64,000 bases of DNA, from the NCBI GenBank assembly GCA_014651175.1, contig BMWJ01000004.1:620001-684000 (forward strand), given 5' to 3'. Below the pieces are notes generated by a model that saw nothing but the letters and a program-made list of their open reading frames with translations, ran no database searches and was not told the origin of the DNA. Below, in pieces: positions 37,395-47,369 of this stretch. Origin of the DNA: Streptomyces clavifer (GTDB taxonomy: Bacteria; Actinomycetota; Actinomycetes; Streptomycetales; Streptomycetaceae). How positions within the stretch are numbered: the first letter of the stretch is position 1; the number at the start of each line of letters is the position of its first letter. Both the position numbers and the translations under genes were made by a program.

Positions 37395-38754
37395 ATTTTC
37401 GCGTGCGCCGAGGGGTGCGCCCGGGGCCGGGACGCGCCCTCTCTTCGCGTGCTGGGGCCGGGCCGTTGTCCGGCCCGGCCCGGCTTCGGCCGCGTAGGCG
37501 GGCGTCGTGAAGGGGCCCTTTCGCACGCGGTACCGGAGAGCCTTCGGAGTCCCGCCGGGAGCGGCGGCCCGTCCCTGCGGTGCGGGGGGCCTGCCGGTCC
37601 GCGACGGCTCGGGTGTTCCGGTGCGCAGCCCGCTGTGCGGGGTGGGGTGCCTTGCCCGGGGCAGCCGGGGTGGGGCCGCCCGCTGTGGTGCGGGGGCGTT
37701 GGTCCGGTGTGGGGCACGGTGCCGCGTCCGCTCTACGCGCGGTGGGCGTGGTTGCCCGGATCGCGGATCGGTGTGGCTGGTCCGCGTTCCGTGCCGTGGG
37801 GGTCTTTCCGGACGGTGTGGGCCGGGGCGCTCGCCGGAGGGATGAGCGGATGCTGTTTCCCGGGCCGTGCGGGGGCCGTTCGATGTGATGCTGAGCCCGC
37901 TCTCGGAGCGGGTGGGTGAGGGGTAGCCCGGTCGGGCGGGCGAGGTGCTTGCCACTGGAGTGGGCCGGTGCCGCTTCCCGTGCCGTCCGACGGGTGCCCG
38001 CTCGGGCGGACCGTTCTCCGCCCGCCAGATGGTGCTCGACCGGCCTGGATCGCCGGCCCCTTCCCCGCCCACGGGCGGCTGCTTCCCGCCTCGCGCCGGC
38101 TCGGGGCCGTGCCCGCGCGCCCGGAGTGCCTGGGCGCCGACTACCTGCGCGCCCCCGTACCCGCGCCCTCTGCGCCCGGGGGCATCCCCGCTGTGTACGG
38201 CCCTACTCCTCGGGAACGGTCCGCGACGCGGTGCGGGCGTCCGACACCGTGCCGTCCGGCGTGTTCAGGTGGTTTTCCGGCGCGTTCAAGGGTGTTCCGG
38301 CAGGCTTCCGGGCGTCTCGTCGTACGGCGAAGCGCCGCATTGTGCCCCGCGCGGGAGGTCCCGAAACGGGAGGTCTTTGGTCCCACCGGCGGTGACAAGG
38401 CGCACAGCCCTTCAGGGGCCTACTACGCGAGGTAGGAGAAAAGTCCTTGATCGCTCAAGGGTCCTAGGTCCCTGAGCGGCGCGGGACCTTCGGCACGGAG
38501 GGGCGATACGCCCGTATCGCCGCCCTGTGTCCGTTAAGGGGGCTTTCGTGCTGGGGCTAAACCTGTTCCGCGCATGTGGTCGGTGCGGGTTTCGGGGGCG
38601 CCTCGGCAGGTGGGTCGGTCGTTGATTCCCGAAGGGTCATCTACGGCTTTTCATCGTAGATGGGGGGTTTGAGTGTTGCCCGGGGTGCGGGTTACCAAGG
38701 TGGAGCAAGCCCGGTCCGAGCACTGGGTCCAGTCACCCCGGAGGTTCACCCCGC
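37395..38754. other. Long region without a convincing gene, structured near its end
   Basis: About 1.36 kb between the clpC terminator and the M23 peptidase gene. Several overlapping open frames exist on both strands, but their products are Gly/Arg/Cys- or Pro/Arg-rich without recognisable motifs and without consistent codon bias, so I call none of them. The plus strand is visibly rich in G and T. From 38445 to 38662 there are four perfect hairpins. It may hold a long untranslated leader or a regulatory RNA for the downstream gene. Confidence 0.5.
38445..38662 (+). promoter_or_regulatory. Cluster of hairpins upstream of the M23 peptidase gene (candidate structured leader RNA)
   Basis: Four inverted repeats in 218 bp: CCTTGA-TCGC-TCAAGG (38445-38460); GGTCCC and GGGACC (38467-38488); GGCGATACG-CC-CGTATCGCC (38502-38521); CATCTACG with CGTAGATG around a 9-nt loop (38638-38662). 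The sequence is more T-rich than neighbouring genes. It ends about 90 bp before the GGAGGTT ribosome binding site of the peptidase gene. No riboswitch class was recognised. Confidence 0.4.
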
Positions 38755-39477
38755 ATGTCGAAGCGCGTTACGTTCCAGCACTCCCGCCGCCCGTCCATGT
38801 CCCGCGTCAGTGGCGCCGTCGTGGCCGCCGGCCTGGGTGCGTCGATGGTGTTCGGTGCGGGCGCGGCGTTCGCGTCCGGCACGACGGGCACCGCGGGCAC
38901 CGCGGCCCTCGCCGGCGCGGCCACCGCCGACTCCGTCGCCCAGCAGGCGACCGCCCAGAGCAAGGCCGCCGACGCGGCCAAGAAGTCCTCGGCCGACAAG
39001 AAGGCCGAGAAGAAGGCCGCGGCCAAGAAGAAGGCCGCAGCCGAGAAGAAGAAGGCCAAGTCGTGGGGGACTCCGGTCAACCACTACGTGCTGAGCGCGA
39101 CCTACGGCACCGGCGGCGACCGCTGGGCCAGCAAGCACTCCGGTCAGGACTTCGCGGTGCCGATCGGCACCAAGGTCGAGGCCGCGCACTCCGGCCGGGT
39201 CGTCAAGGCCGGCCCGAACGGTGGCGGCGACGGCCCCGCGTACGGCAACGCCATCGTGATCAAGCACTCCAACGGCAAGTACTCGCAGTACGCGCACCTG
39301 TCCAAGATCGAAGTGAACGTCGGCGAGCGCGTGAAGACCGGCGAGAGGATCGCCCTGTCCGGCAACACCGGAAACTCCAGCGGCCCGCACCTGCACTTCG
39401 AGATCCGGACCTCCCCGAACTACGGTTCGGCGATCAACCCGGTCTCCTTCCTGAAGACCGAGCACGTCCACATCTGA
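38755..39477 (+). CDS. Secreted M23-family (LytM) metallo-endopeptidase
   Basis: A 240-residue exported peptidoglycan endopeptidase. A signal peptide (basic start, hydrophobic about 18-36, AFA-S cleavage near residue 40) leads to an Ala-rich stretch, then a Lys/Ala-rich linker (about 75-102, KKAEKKAAAKKKAAAEKKK), probably a cell-wall-binding spacer. The catalytic domain has zinc ligands His128 and Asp132 (HSGQD) and His214 in the HLHFE motif (212-216). ATG 38755 has GGAGGTT 8 nt upstream. It converges on a TetR gene 22 bp away. Confidence 0.92.
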   Translation: MSKRVTFQHSRRPSMSRVSGAVVAAGLGASMVFGAGAAFASGTTGTAGTAALAGAATADSVAQQATAQSKAADAAKKSSADKKAEKKAAAKKKAAAEKKKAKSWGTPVNHYVLSATYGTGGDRWASKHSGQDFAVPIGTKVEAAHSGRVVKAGPNGGGDGPAYGNAIVIKHSNGKYSQYAHLSKIEVNVGERVKTGERIALSGNTGNSSGPHLHFEIRTSPNYGSAINPVSFLKTEHVHI

Positions 39478-39499
39478 CGCGGCGCCGCGCCCGCAGCGG

Positions 39500-40084
39500 C
39501 TAAGCGGCGGAACCCGGGTCGTGTGCCCTGGTCACCAGTTCGACGGCGACCTCGAGAGTAGCCCTGCGCTTCTCCTCGGGGTCGCCTTCGGCGTCCCTGA
39601 GGGCGAGCATCCCCGCGTGCATCGCGAAGAGCGCGGTGAAGCAGCGCACCTGGTCGGCGAGCGGTGCGTCGGGTTCCTTGATCAGGTCGACCAGCTCGAT
39701 GACCCGGTGCTTGATGGTGTGGCCGATGCTCAGCTCGCGCACGGTCGCCTGGTTCTCCTGCATGAAGCGGAAGAGCGGCGCGGCGGCGTCGAGCGCGTTG
39801 CTGTAGCGGACCAGGATCTCCATCTTCGTCTCCAGGGTGCGCGGCTGTTCCTTGCCCCAGATGATGAGCTCCTCGACGGGCCGGTTCAGGTCCTCGAAGA
39901 CGCTGTTGAGGATGTCTTCCTTGGTCTTGAAGTGGTAGTACAGCGCCGCCTTCGTGACCTGCAGCTGCTCGGCGATCTCGCGGAGCGAGGTCTTCTCGTA
40001 CCCCTGTTCGGCGAAGAGGTCGAGGGCGACGTCCTGAATGCGCTGGCGGGTGTTGCCCCGGCGCGGCTGCGGCGTGCTGCCCAT
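39500..40084 (-). CDS. TetR-family regulator divergent from MFS exporter
   Basis: A 194-residue regulator with an N-terminal TetR helix-turn-helix (TRQRIQDVALDLFAEQGYEK, TSLREIAEQLQVTKAALYYHF, about residues 10-58) and a helical ligand-binding domain. It is divergent from a DHA2-type exporter gene, across a 136-bp region holding two matching operator-like arms, so it very probably represses the exporter and itself. ATG 40084 follows GGGAGAG. The inducer is unknown. Confidence 0.9.
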   Translation of the reverse strand: MGSTPQPRRGNTRQRIQDVALDLFAEQGYEKTSLREIAEQLQVTKAALYYHFKTKEDILNSVFEDLNRPVEELIIWGKEQPRTLETKMEILVRYSNALDAAAPLFRFMQENQATVRELSIGHTIKHRVIELVDLIKEPDAPLADQVRCFTALFAMHAGMLALRDAEGDPEEKRRATLEVAVELVTRAHDPGSAA

Positions 40085-40099
40085 GCGACTCTCCCAAGA

Positions 40100-41807
<1,708 letters not shown>

Positions 41808-41816
41808 GTGCGGTGC

Positions 41817-41859
41817 GGGAACGGGCCCCGGAGGCGCATCGCCTCCGGGGCCCGTTCCC
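41817..41859. terminator. Bidirectional terminator between the MFS gene and cseC
   Basis: A perfect 20-bp stem (arms 41817-41836 and 41840-41859) with loop CAT, 9 bp after the MFS stop and 4 bp before the end of cseC on the other strand. It can serve both convergent transcripts. Confidence 0.85.
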
Positions 41860-41863
41860 GCAT

Positions 41864-43192
41864 TCACGACGGCCGGTCGGCCTGCCTCAGGACCTGGAAG
41901 CTCCCGGTGTTCGTCGGAGCGTGCTCCGGGAGCCACAGCACGGCGACCGCACCGCCCGTGCCGTCGGCGGTCCCGGCAGGCGCGGCGTTGCGGAAGGTCA
42001 GACGAGCACCCAGGACCCGCGCCTGACCGGCGGCGATCGTCAGCCCCAGCCCGTGACCGTGCCCGGCCCGGTCCGTGCTTCCGGTACGGAACCGGCTCGG
42101 CCCGTCCCGCAGCAGGGCCTCCGGGAAACCGGGCCCGTGATCGCGGACCCGGACCACCCGGCCCTCCACCGTCACCTCGACCGGCCCCGCCCCGTGCTTG
42201 GCGGCGTTCCCCAGCAGATTGCCCAGGATGCGTTCCAGGCGGCGCGGATCGGTGGACACCCACGACTCGTGCACCACCTGCACCGTGATCTCCGGTCTCA
42301 GCAGCCCGACCCGCCGGCTGACGAACTCGCCGAGCGGCAGTTCCTGCAGCTCGGCCCGTTCCGATGCACTGTCCAGCCGGGCCACTTCGAGTACGTCCTC
42401 GACCAGCGTCCGCATCGCCTGCGCCCGGTCCCGCACGAGCTCCGTGGGCCTGCCCGGCGGCAGCAGCTCGGCCGCCGTGAGCAGCCCGGTCGCGGGAGTG
42501 CGCAGCTCGTGGGCGATGTCCGCGGTGACCCGTCGCTCCGCCTCGATCCGCTCGTTCAGCGCGTCCGTGAGCGCGTCCACGGCGCGCGCCAGTTCGTCGG
42601 TCTCGTCCCGTACGACACCGCCGACGGCCTCCCGCACCCGCACGTCCGTGTTGCCCTGGGTGACCTTGCCGGCCGCTGCCGCCGCCTTGCGCAGCCTGCG
42701 GGACAGCTGGCCGCCGATCAGGACCCCCAGGGCGCAGCCCCCGAAGACGACCGAGACCGAGCCGATGATCAACGCCCGGTCGAGGTCGCTCATGATCGCG
42801 ACACTGCGGTCGGCGAAGCGGGTGTGCAGCGACAGGACGTCCCCGTTGGCCAGGGGTACGGCGGCCCAGACGTCCGGGATCCCGTCGGCGTACTCGTCGA
42901 CGTGCGTGGCCCGCCGGTTGTCCCGGATCTGTGCGCGCAGGCCGGCGGGGAGCGTGGGGTCGTTGAGCTTCGCCCCGAATTTCGGCGACGACTTCTGCGT
43001 GTTCGGGGCCTCGTAGAGCCGCTGGGCGAAGAGGAGACGTTCCAGCTGCACCTCGCGGGCGTTCTCCAGCATCGAGACGCGTGCGGCGTTGTGGACGACG
43101 AGGCTCAGTGCCAGGGCGATGAGGGCGCCGACCGCGGCGATCGCGATGCTGATCTTCCAGCGGACACCGGTCCGCAGTGCGAGCCGCCTCAT
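41864..43192 (-). CDS. cseC: Sensor histidine kinase CseC (SigE system)
   Basis: A 442-residue membrane kinase of the cell-envelope stress pathway. Transmembrane helices at about 12-34 and 141-162 flank an extracytoplasmic sensor domain; a HAMP region follows, then the phosphoacceptor HELRTPATG (His228) and the ATPase domain with NLLGNAAKHG and GHGLGLTIAAGQ. In S. coelicolor CseC responds to cell-wall damage and phosphorylates CseB, which activates sigE. Its ATG overlaps the cseB stop (ATGA). Assignment rests on domain order and the sigE-cseA-cseB-cseC arrangement. Confidence 0.93.
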   Translation of the reverse strand: MRRLALRTGVRWKISIAIAAVGALIALALSLVVHNAARVSMLENAREVQLERLLFAQRLYEAPNTQKSSPKFGAKLNDPTLPAGLRAQIRDNRRATHVDEYADGIPDVWAAVPLANGDVLSLHTRFADRSVAIMSDLDRALIIGSVSVVFGGCALGVLIGGQLSRRLRKAAAAAGKVTQGNTDVRVREAVGGVVRDETDELARAVDALTDALNERIEAERRVTADIAHELRTPATGLLTAAELLPPGRPTELVRDRAQAMRTLVEDVLEVARLDSASERAELQELPLGEFVSRRVGLLRPEITVQVVHESWVSTDPRRLERILGNLLGNAAKHGAGPVEVTVEGRVVRVRDHGPGFPEALLRDGPSRFRTGSTDRAGHGHGLGLTIAAGQARVLGARLTFRNAAPAGTADGTGGAVAVLWLPEHAPTNTGSFQVLRQADRPS

Positions 43193-43890
43193 GCGCGGAG
43201 CTTGTAGCCGAAGCCGCGGACCGTCTCGATCCGGTCCTGCCCGATCTTGGTGCGCAGCCGCTGCACGTGGACGTCCACCACCCGGGTGTCACCGCCCCAG
43301 CCGTAGTCCCAGACCCGCTCCAGGAGCCTGTCCCGGGAGAGCACCGTGCCGGGTGCCGAGGAGAACTCCAGCAGCAGCCGCATCTCGGTGGGCGTCAGAC
43401 CCACCTGGGAACCCGCCCGGCGCACTTCCATGCCTTCGGTGTCGATCTCCACGTCGCCGAAGACGAGGACACCGTCCGTCTTCCCGGCCGTCTCACCGCC
43501 CCGGGCCCCCGGGCCCGAGGCGTGGCCGAACCGGCGCAGCACGGCGCGGATCCTGGCGACCAGCACCGCTCCGTCGAACGGCTTGGTGACGTAGTCGTCG
43601 GCCCCGGCCTCCAGGCCGAGGACCACGTCGATCGCGTCGGCCCGCGCCGACAGCATGATGACGGGAACCGTCGACTCGTCCCGGATACGGCGGCACAGGC
43701 TGACCCCGTCCAGCCCCGGCACCATCACGTCGAGCAGTGCGATGTCCGGGCGGTCGGCCCGGAAGGCCTCCAGGCCCTGCAGCCCGTCGGGCATCGCGGT
43801 CACCGTGAAACCGACGCGTTCCAGCGCGAGCTGCGTGGCCTCGCGGATGACGTCGTCGTCCTCGACGAAGAGGACATGGGTCTCGGCCAT
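43189..43890 (-). CDS. cseB: Response regulator CseB (OmpR family)
   Basis: A 233-residue regulator with a receiver domain (acidic residues 10-13, phosphorylated Asp54 in IALLDVMVPG, Lys in YVTKPFDG) and an OmpR-type winged helix (LTPTEMRLLLEFS, VWDYGWGGDTRVVDVHVQRLR). CseB activates the sigE promoter in S. coelicolor. ATG 43890 follows GAGGA; the gene lies 11 bp after cseA and overlaps cseC. Direct repeats that could be its binding site lie upstream of sigE. Confidence 0.94.
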   Translation of the reverse strand: MAETHVLFVEDDDVIREATQLALERVGFTVTAMPDGLQGLEAFRADRPDIALLDVMVPGLDGVSLCRRIRDESTVPVIMLSARADAIDVVLGLEAGADDYVTKPFDGAVLVARIRAVLRRFGHASGPGARGGETAGKTDGVLVFGDVEIDTEGMEVRRAGSQVGLTPTEMRLLLEFSSAPGTVLSRDRLLERVWDYGWGGDTRVVDVHVQRLRTKIGQDRIETVRGFGYKLRA

Positions 43891-43901
43891 GCGGGCGGTC
43901 C

Positions 43902-44606
43902 TCAGTTCTGCGGCGTCGGCGGTGTGGGAAGGTCGCCCTCCCCGTTGCCGAGGGCCCGGTTGAAGTCGTTGTGCACCCGGTCGGTCTCGGTGAACCGGGT
44001 GGTCGCCCAGCGGTAGGTGATGACGTCCTCGCCGGAGGGGTAGGCGACCGCGTCCTTCGACCCGTACACCTGGGTCGTCACCACCAGGTCGCCGCGGTCG
44101 ATGGTTCCGTAGACCGCGGGTATCTCGACGGCGAAGACGTTCTCGTACGAGCCGTCCGTGCGCTGCCGGTAGACATAGGTGCCGACCCCCACCGAGTCGC
44201 CGCAGGTCATCACGTTGACGACGATGTCGGCGGCCGGGCCGTCGGTGAGCGTGCCGTACGAGGTGTCCACCGGGTACTCGTCGCCCGCGCAGGGCTTCAG
44301 GTCGTTCCTGATCTGCCGGCTCACCTCGGCGTCGGCCTTGATGAGCGGTACCGCGTTCACCCGCGTGACCGGCTTCGCCGTCCCGGTGGGCACGGTGGTC
44401 GACGGTGTGGCCCGGGCGACCGGCTGGGTGCCCGCGGGGCCCTCGTCGCGGGTGCCCGTACCGCCGGTGGCACAGCCGGCGCAGAACAGCCCGAAGGCGG
44501 CGAGTCCGGCCAGAGCCGTACTCCCCGCCGCCAGACCGGTCCGGAGCGTGCCGCCCCGGCCGGTCGTTCCGCTCGTGCCGTCACCGCTGCCCGTCAGGCC
44601 GCGCAC
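43902..44606 (-). CDS. cseA: Lipoprotein CseA, modulator of SigE
   Basis: A 234-residue extracytoplasmic lipoprotein that dampens sigE expression in S. coelicolor. A hydrophobic segment at about 24-42 leads to a lipobox-like CAGC with Cys45 as the acylation site; Cys at the -3 position is atypical. A Thr/Pro-rich spacer and a beta-rich domain with two cysteines (LKPCAGDEYP, VMTCGDSVG) follow. GTG 44606 lies inside the end of sigE, a 13-bp overlap, so the two are translationally coupled. Confidence 0.9.
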   Translation of the reverse strand: MRGLTGSGDGTSGTTGRGGTLRTGLAAGSTALAGLAAFGLFCAGCATGGTGTRDEGPAGTQPVARATPSTTVPTGTAKPVTRVNAVPLIKADAEVSRQIRNDLKPCAGDEYPVDTSYGTLTDGPAADIVVNVMTCGDSVGVGTYVYRQRTDGSYENVFAVEIPAVYGTIDRGDLVVTTQVYGSKDAVAYPSGEDVITYRWATTRFTETDRVHNDFNRALGNGEGDLPTPPTPQN

Positions 44607-45178
44607 CGCTCCCGCCCCCGCTCGTCATGACGCCCGTCACGCTGCGCGGGTATCCGCGCCGGTGCGCCCTCGGCCTCACGGCTCCGGGCGGCACGGTCCT
44701 CCAGCTCCTGGCGCAGGCGTGCCAGGGCGCGGTGGAGCGTGCTCTTCACCGTACCGGCGGACATGCCGAGCGCCGCCGCCGTCTCCTCGGTACTCATCTG
44801 CTCCCAGTGTCGCAGCACGACGACGCTGCGCTGCTTCGGAGCCAGGACGCCGAGGACGTCCATGAGCAGGGCGCGGTCGGCGCGCTGCTCGGTGCCGTCG
44901 TCGACGCTCGCGTCGGGGAGCTGCTCGGTGGGGACCTCTTCGAGCTTGCGGGCCCGCCACCACTCCGTACGCGTGTTGATCATGACGCGTCGGAGGTAGG
45001 CGTCGGCCAGGGACTTGTCGGCGATGCCGTCCCAGCGGCCGTAGGTGCGGGCCAGGGCGGTCTGCAGCAGGTCCTGCGCGTCCACGGGATCGGGGACCAG
45101 CCGACGGGCACTGCGCAGCAGCGCGTCCTGCCGGGTGCGTACGTAGTCCTCGAATTCGAGCACCTCGCCCTGCGCCAT
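44594..45178 (-). CDS. sigE: ECF sigma factor SigE
   Basis: A 194-residue extracytoplasmic-function sigma factor that directs the cell-envelope stress regulon. Region 2 (FEDYVRTRQDALLRSARRLV, DAQDLLQTALARTYGRW) and region 4 (LAPKQRSVVVLRHWEQMSTEET, GMSAGTVKSTLHRALARL) are complete, and the sequence agrees closely with S. coelicolor SigE as I remember it. No anti-sigma factor is encoded beside it; control is transcriptional through CseB/CseC. ATG 45178 has GGAGG 8 nt upstream. It heads the sigE-cseA-cseB-cseC operon. Confidence 0.95.
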   Translation of the reverse strand: MAQGEVLEFEDYVRTRQDALLRSARRLVPDPVDAQDLLQTALARTYGRWDGIADKSLADAYLRRVMINTRTEWWRARKLEEVPTEQLPDASVDDGTEQRADRALLMDVLGVLAPKQRSVVVLRHWEQMSTEETAAALGMSAGTVKSTLHRALARLRQELEDRAARSREAEGAPARIPAQRDGRHDERGRERCAA

Positions 45179-45250
45179 AACAACCGCCTCCGTCCCCGTA
45201 CATCCCCGTGGTGCCGCCGCCGGCGGGTGGTCCCGTTGCCGACGCCGATG

Positions 45251-45279
45251 ACGCTACGAGGGGGTTGTCACGAGGTTGT
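45251..45279 (-). promoter_or_regulatory. Candidate CseB-activated sigE promoter
   Basis: On the minus strand a TAGCGT -10 box (plus-strand 45251-45256) is preceded at 17 bp by ACAACC (45274-45279), a poor -35. ACAACC is repeated exactly 11 bp further upstream (45263-45268 versus 45274-45279 read as GGTTGT on the plus strand), with a third copy at 45316-45321. Direct repeats at one helical turn covering the -35 are typical of OmpR-family activation. Inferred. Confidence 0.4.
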
Positions 45280-45359
45280 GCGGAGCAGCCGTACGCGGAC
45301 GCACGGCTGTCCATCGGTTGTGTAACAGCCGCTGGACAGCCCGGTCCGCCGGTGCGGTG

Positions 45360-46262
45360 TCAGGTCAGGGGAAGCCGGTACCGTCCGTTCGCCAGGGGTT
45401 CCACCAAGCCGTCGGCGACCAGCCCGTCCAGCGCGCGCGCCCGCTGCACCGGCTCCTCCCACGCGGCGTCCAGCGCGGACTGCGGCACCGGTGCGACCGA
45501 CTCGCGCAGGACGGCGAGGAGTCGGCCCCGCACCTGCCGGTCGGTGCCGGCATAGGTCTGCCCGCGGCGCGGCGGCCCCTCGTGGGCGGGCTTTCCCGCC
45601 AGCCGCCAGGCGCACTGCCCGGCGATCGGGCAGCGTGTGCAGTCCTCGTTCTTCGCGGTGCACACGAGCGCGCCGAGCTCCATCGTGGCCGCCGCCCAGC
45701 GGGCCGCTCGCTCGTCCTCCTCGGGGAGCAGGGCACGGGCGAGCTTGCGCTCGGCCGCGGTGGTCGCGTTCGGCGGGTACTGGATGCCGGACGCGGCCCG
45801 GGCGAACACCCGGCGGACGTTCGTGTCGAGCACGGCATGGCGCTGTCCGTACGCGAACGAGGCCACGGCCGCCGCCGTGTACTCGCCGATCCCGGGCAGG
45901 GCGAGCAGCTGGCCGTGCTCGCTCGGCACGTCGCCACCGTGCCGTTCCGCTATCGCCTGGGCGGCCCCGTGCAGGCGCAGGGCGCGTCGCGGGTAGCCGA
46001 GCCGGCCCCAGGCGCGGACCGCTTCACCGGGCGCGTCGGCGGCCAGGTCGGCGGGGCGCGGCCAGCGGGCCAGCCATTGTTCGTAGACCGGGAGGACCCG
46101 GCTCACCGGGGTCTGCTGCAGCATGAACTCGCTCACCATCACACCCCAGGCGCCCGCTTCGGGGCGGCGCCAGGGAAGATCGCGGGCGTGCTGCTCGAAC
46201 CACCCGATGACGGGGGTGTGGAGGGAGGCGGGGGGCGTCTGTGTCGAAGTCGTGGCAGTCAT
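45360..46262 (-). CDS. mutY: A/G-specific adenine glycosylase
   Basis: Removes adenine mispaired with 8-oxoguanine. Catalytic Glu45 (SEFMLQQT), the helix-hairpin-helix LLALPGIGEYTAAAV, catalytic Asp146 (AVLDTNVRRV) and the 4Fe-4S ligands Cys201, Cys208, Cys211 and Cys217 (spacing 6, 2, 5) are intact. At 300 residues it lacks the C-terminal NUDIX-like 8-oxoG-recognition domain of E. coli MutY, a shorter form common in actinobacteria. It is encoded just upstream of sigE in opposite functional context but on the same strand. Confidence 0.93.
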   Translation of the reverse strand: MTATTSTQTPPASLHTPVIGWFEQHARDLPWRRPEAGAWGVMVSEFMLQQTPVSRVLPVYEQWLARWPRPADLAADAPGEAVRAWGRLGYPRRALRLHGAAQAIAERHGGDVPSEHGQLLALPGIGEYTAAAVASFAYGQRHAVLDTNVRRVFARAASGIQYPPNATTAAERKLARALLPEEDERAARWAAATMELGALVCTAKNEDCTRCPIAGQCAWRLAGKPAHEGPPRRGQTYAGTDRQVRGRLLAVLRESVAPVPQSALDAAWEEPVQRARALDGLVADGLVEPLANGRYRLPLT

Positions 46263-46489
46263 CGCACCTACGATCCTGACACGGAAGACGGGACGAGGGG
46301 CACGGCTGCGGGGGTGTCGGCCCGGCTGGAGGGTTCACGGGGTGATAACGCCACCCGTTCTGTCCCTTCGGGCCGGGAGCGGGAGGACCAAACAGCGCAA
46401 AGCGTCCGTAAGTTACCGGGAGCGTCCGCTCCGTGATGATGATCCGGAAAACTTGTCGATCAGAGCGGCGGGTGGGGGCCGGAGTTGGT

Positions 46490-46512
46490 CCGGAACTCTC
46501 GTAGAGTTCTGG
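46490..46512. promoter_or_regulatory. Palindrome overlapping the -10 box at 46502
   Basis: CCGGAACTCT and AGAGTTCTGG are inverted arms of 10 bp (one mismatch) around CGT, and the right arm overlaps the -10 box TAGAGT (46502-46507) that lies 7 nt before GTG 46515. It looks like a repressor operator over the promoter. A second overlapping partial arm (GAGTT, from about 46482) suggests repeated half-sites. Confidence 0.5.
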
Positions 46513-46514
46513 CC

Positions 46515-47369
46515 GTGGGATCTATGCGCAATCCGGTCGGGCCGCTTCCCTCCAGCATCTACTGGCGTCGGAGGGCAGTAGCGGCGATGGTGATCGCGCT
46601 GCTCGCGGCGCTGATCGCGTGGGTCGTCACCTCGGGTGGCGGCGAGGCGAAGAAGGGCGACGACGGCAAGCCCGGTGACTCGGCCCCGGCCCCCTCCATC
46701 ACGCCCGGCCCCTCCAGCTCCGGCCCGGACGTCGGCCAACCGCCGGGCGGACGCGACGAGCCGGGGGCGACCGGGGGCGGTGACGGGACTTCCGGCGGCG
46801 CGGGCGGCACCGGGACGGGCGGAGAGCCCGGATCGGGCGGCTCGGGGACGGGCGGCTCCACGTCGTCCGGGACCGGATCTGCCGGATCTGCCGGATCTGC
46901 TGGGACCACCGGAGCCGCGACCGGCGGCGGGACAGCGGCTGAGCGGGTGCCGGCGGGCTCATCGCTCCCCAACTGCGCCGCTTCAGCGCTTCAGTTGAGC
47001 CTCAGGACGGAGATCAGCTACGGGCCCGACGACAAGCCGGTCTTCCGCCTGGTCGCCAGGAACACCTCGTCCGCCGACTGCAAGGCCGACTTCGGCCCGA
47101 AGAGCGCGGTGCTCTCGATCACCGAGGCGGGCGGTGACGACGACGAACAGCTGTGGTCGTCCAAGGACTGCCCGCGGACCGGAGCCTTCTTCCTGCGGGT
47201 TCCGGCGGGCGCGACAGTCGTCCACACCGTGAAGTGGGACCGCAGGCAGAGCGCGCCCACATGTGCGACACCCCCTGCGGGCAAGGCGGCCCCCGGCACG
47301 TACCTGCTGGAAGCGAAGGTGCCGGGCGAGCCCGTCCAGCGGGCCTCGTTCGTCCTCGCCAAGGACTGA
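46515..47369 (+). CDS. Membrane-anchored secreted protein with Gly/Ser-rich linker
   Basis: A 284-residue protein: a short cytoplasmic start (VGSMRNPVGPLPSSIYWRRR), one transmembrane helix (about 22-43), a long Gly/Ser/Thr/Pro-rich low-complexity linker (about 45-155) and a beta-rich extracytoplasmic domain of about 125 residues with four cysteines (NCAAS, DCKAD, DCPRT, TCATP). The domain pattern ending in GTYLLEAKV recalls BsuPI/DUF4232-like folds, with low certainty. The linker contains three tandem GGATCTGC(C/T) units (46875-46901, coding GSA). ATG 46524 is the alternative start. Confidence 0.7.
   Translation: MGSMRNPVGPLPSSIYWRRRAVAAMVIALLAALIAWVVTSGGGEAKKGDDGKPGDSAPAPSITPGPSSSGPDVGQPPGGRDEPGATGGGDGTSGGAGGTGTGGEPGSGGSGTGGSTSSGTGSAGSAGSAGTTGAATGGGTAAERVPAGSSLPNCAASALQLSLRTEISYGPDDKPVFRLVARNTSSADCKADFGPKSAVLSITEAGGDDDEQLWSSKDCPRTGAFFLRVPAGATVVHTVKWDRRQSAPTCATPPAGKAAPGTYLLEAKVPGEPVQRASFVLAKD

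Noticed and set aside
37449-38475. Several overlapping open frames on both strands (100-230 codons)
   Set aside because: Products are Gly/Arg/Cys- or Pro/Arg-rich without motifs, frames overlap each other, and none has a ribosome binding site or leaderless promoter. High-GC DNA produces such frames by chance.
38445-38754. c-di-AMP (ydaO-type) riboswitch before the M23 peptidase gene
   Set aside because: The gene type and the presence of disA make it tempting, but I could not find the conserved GGGGA-ACC, GAAUCC and GCUAACCUCG-like segments of that class. Hairpins alone do not identify it.
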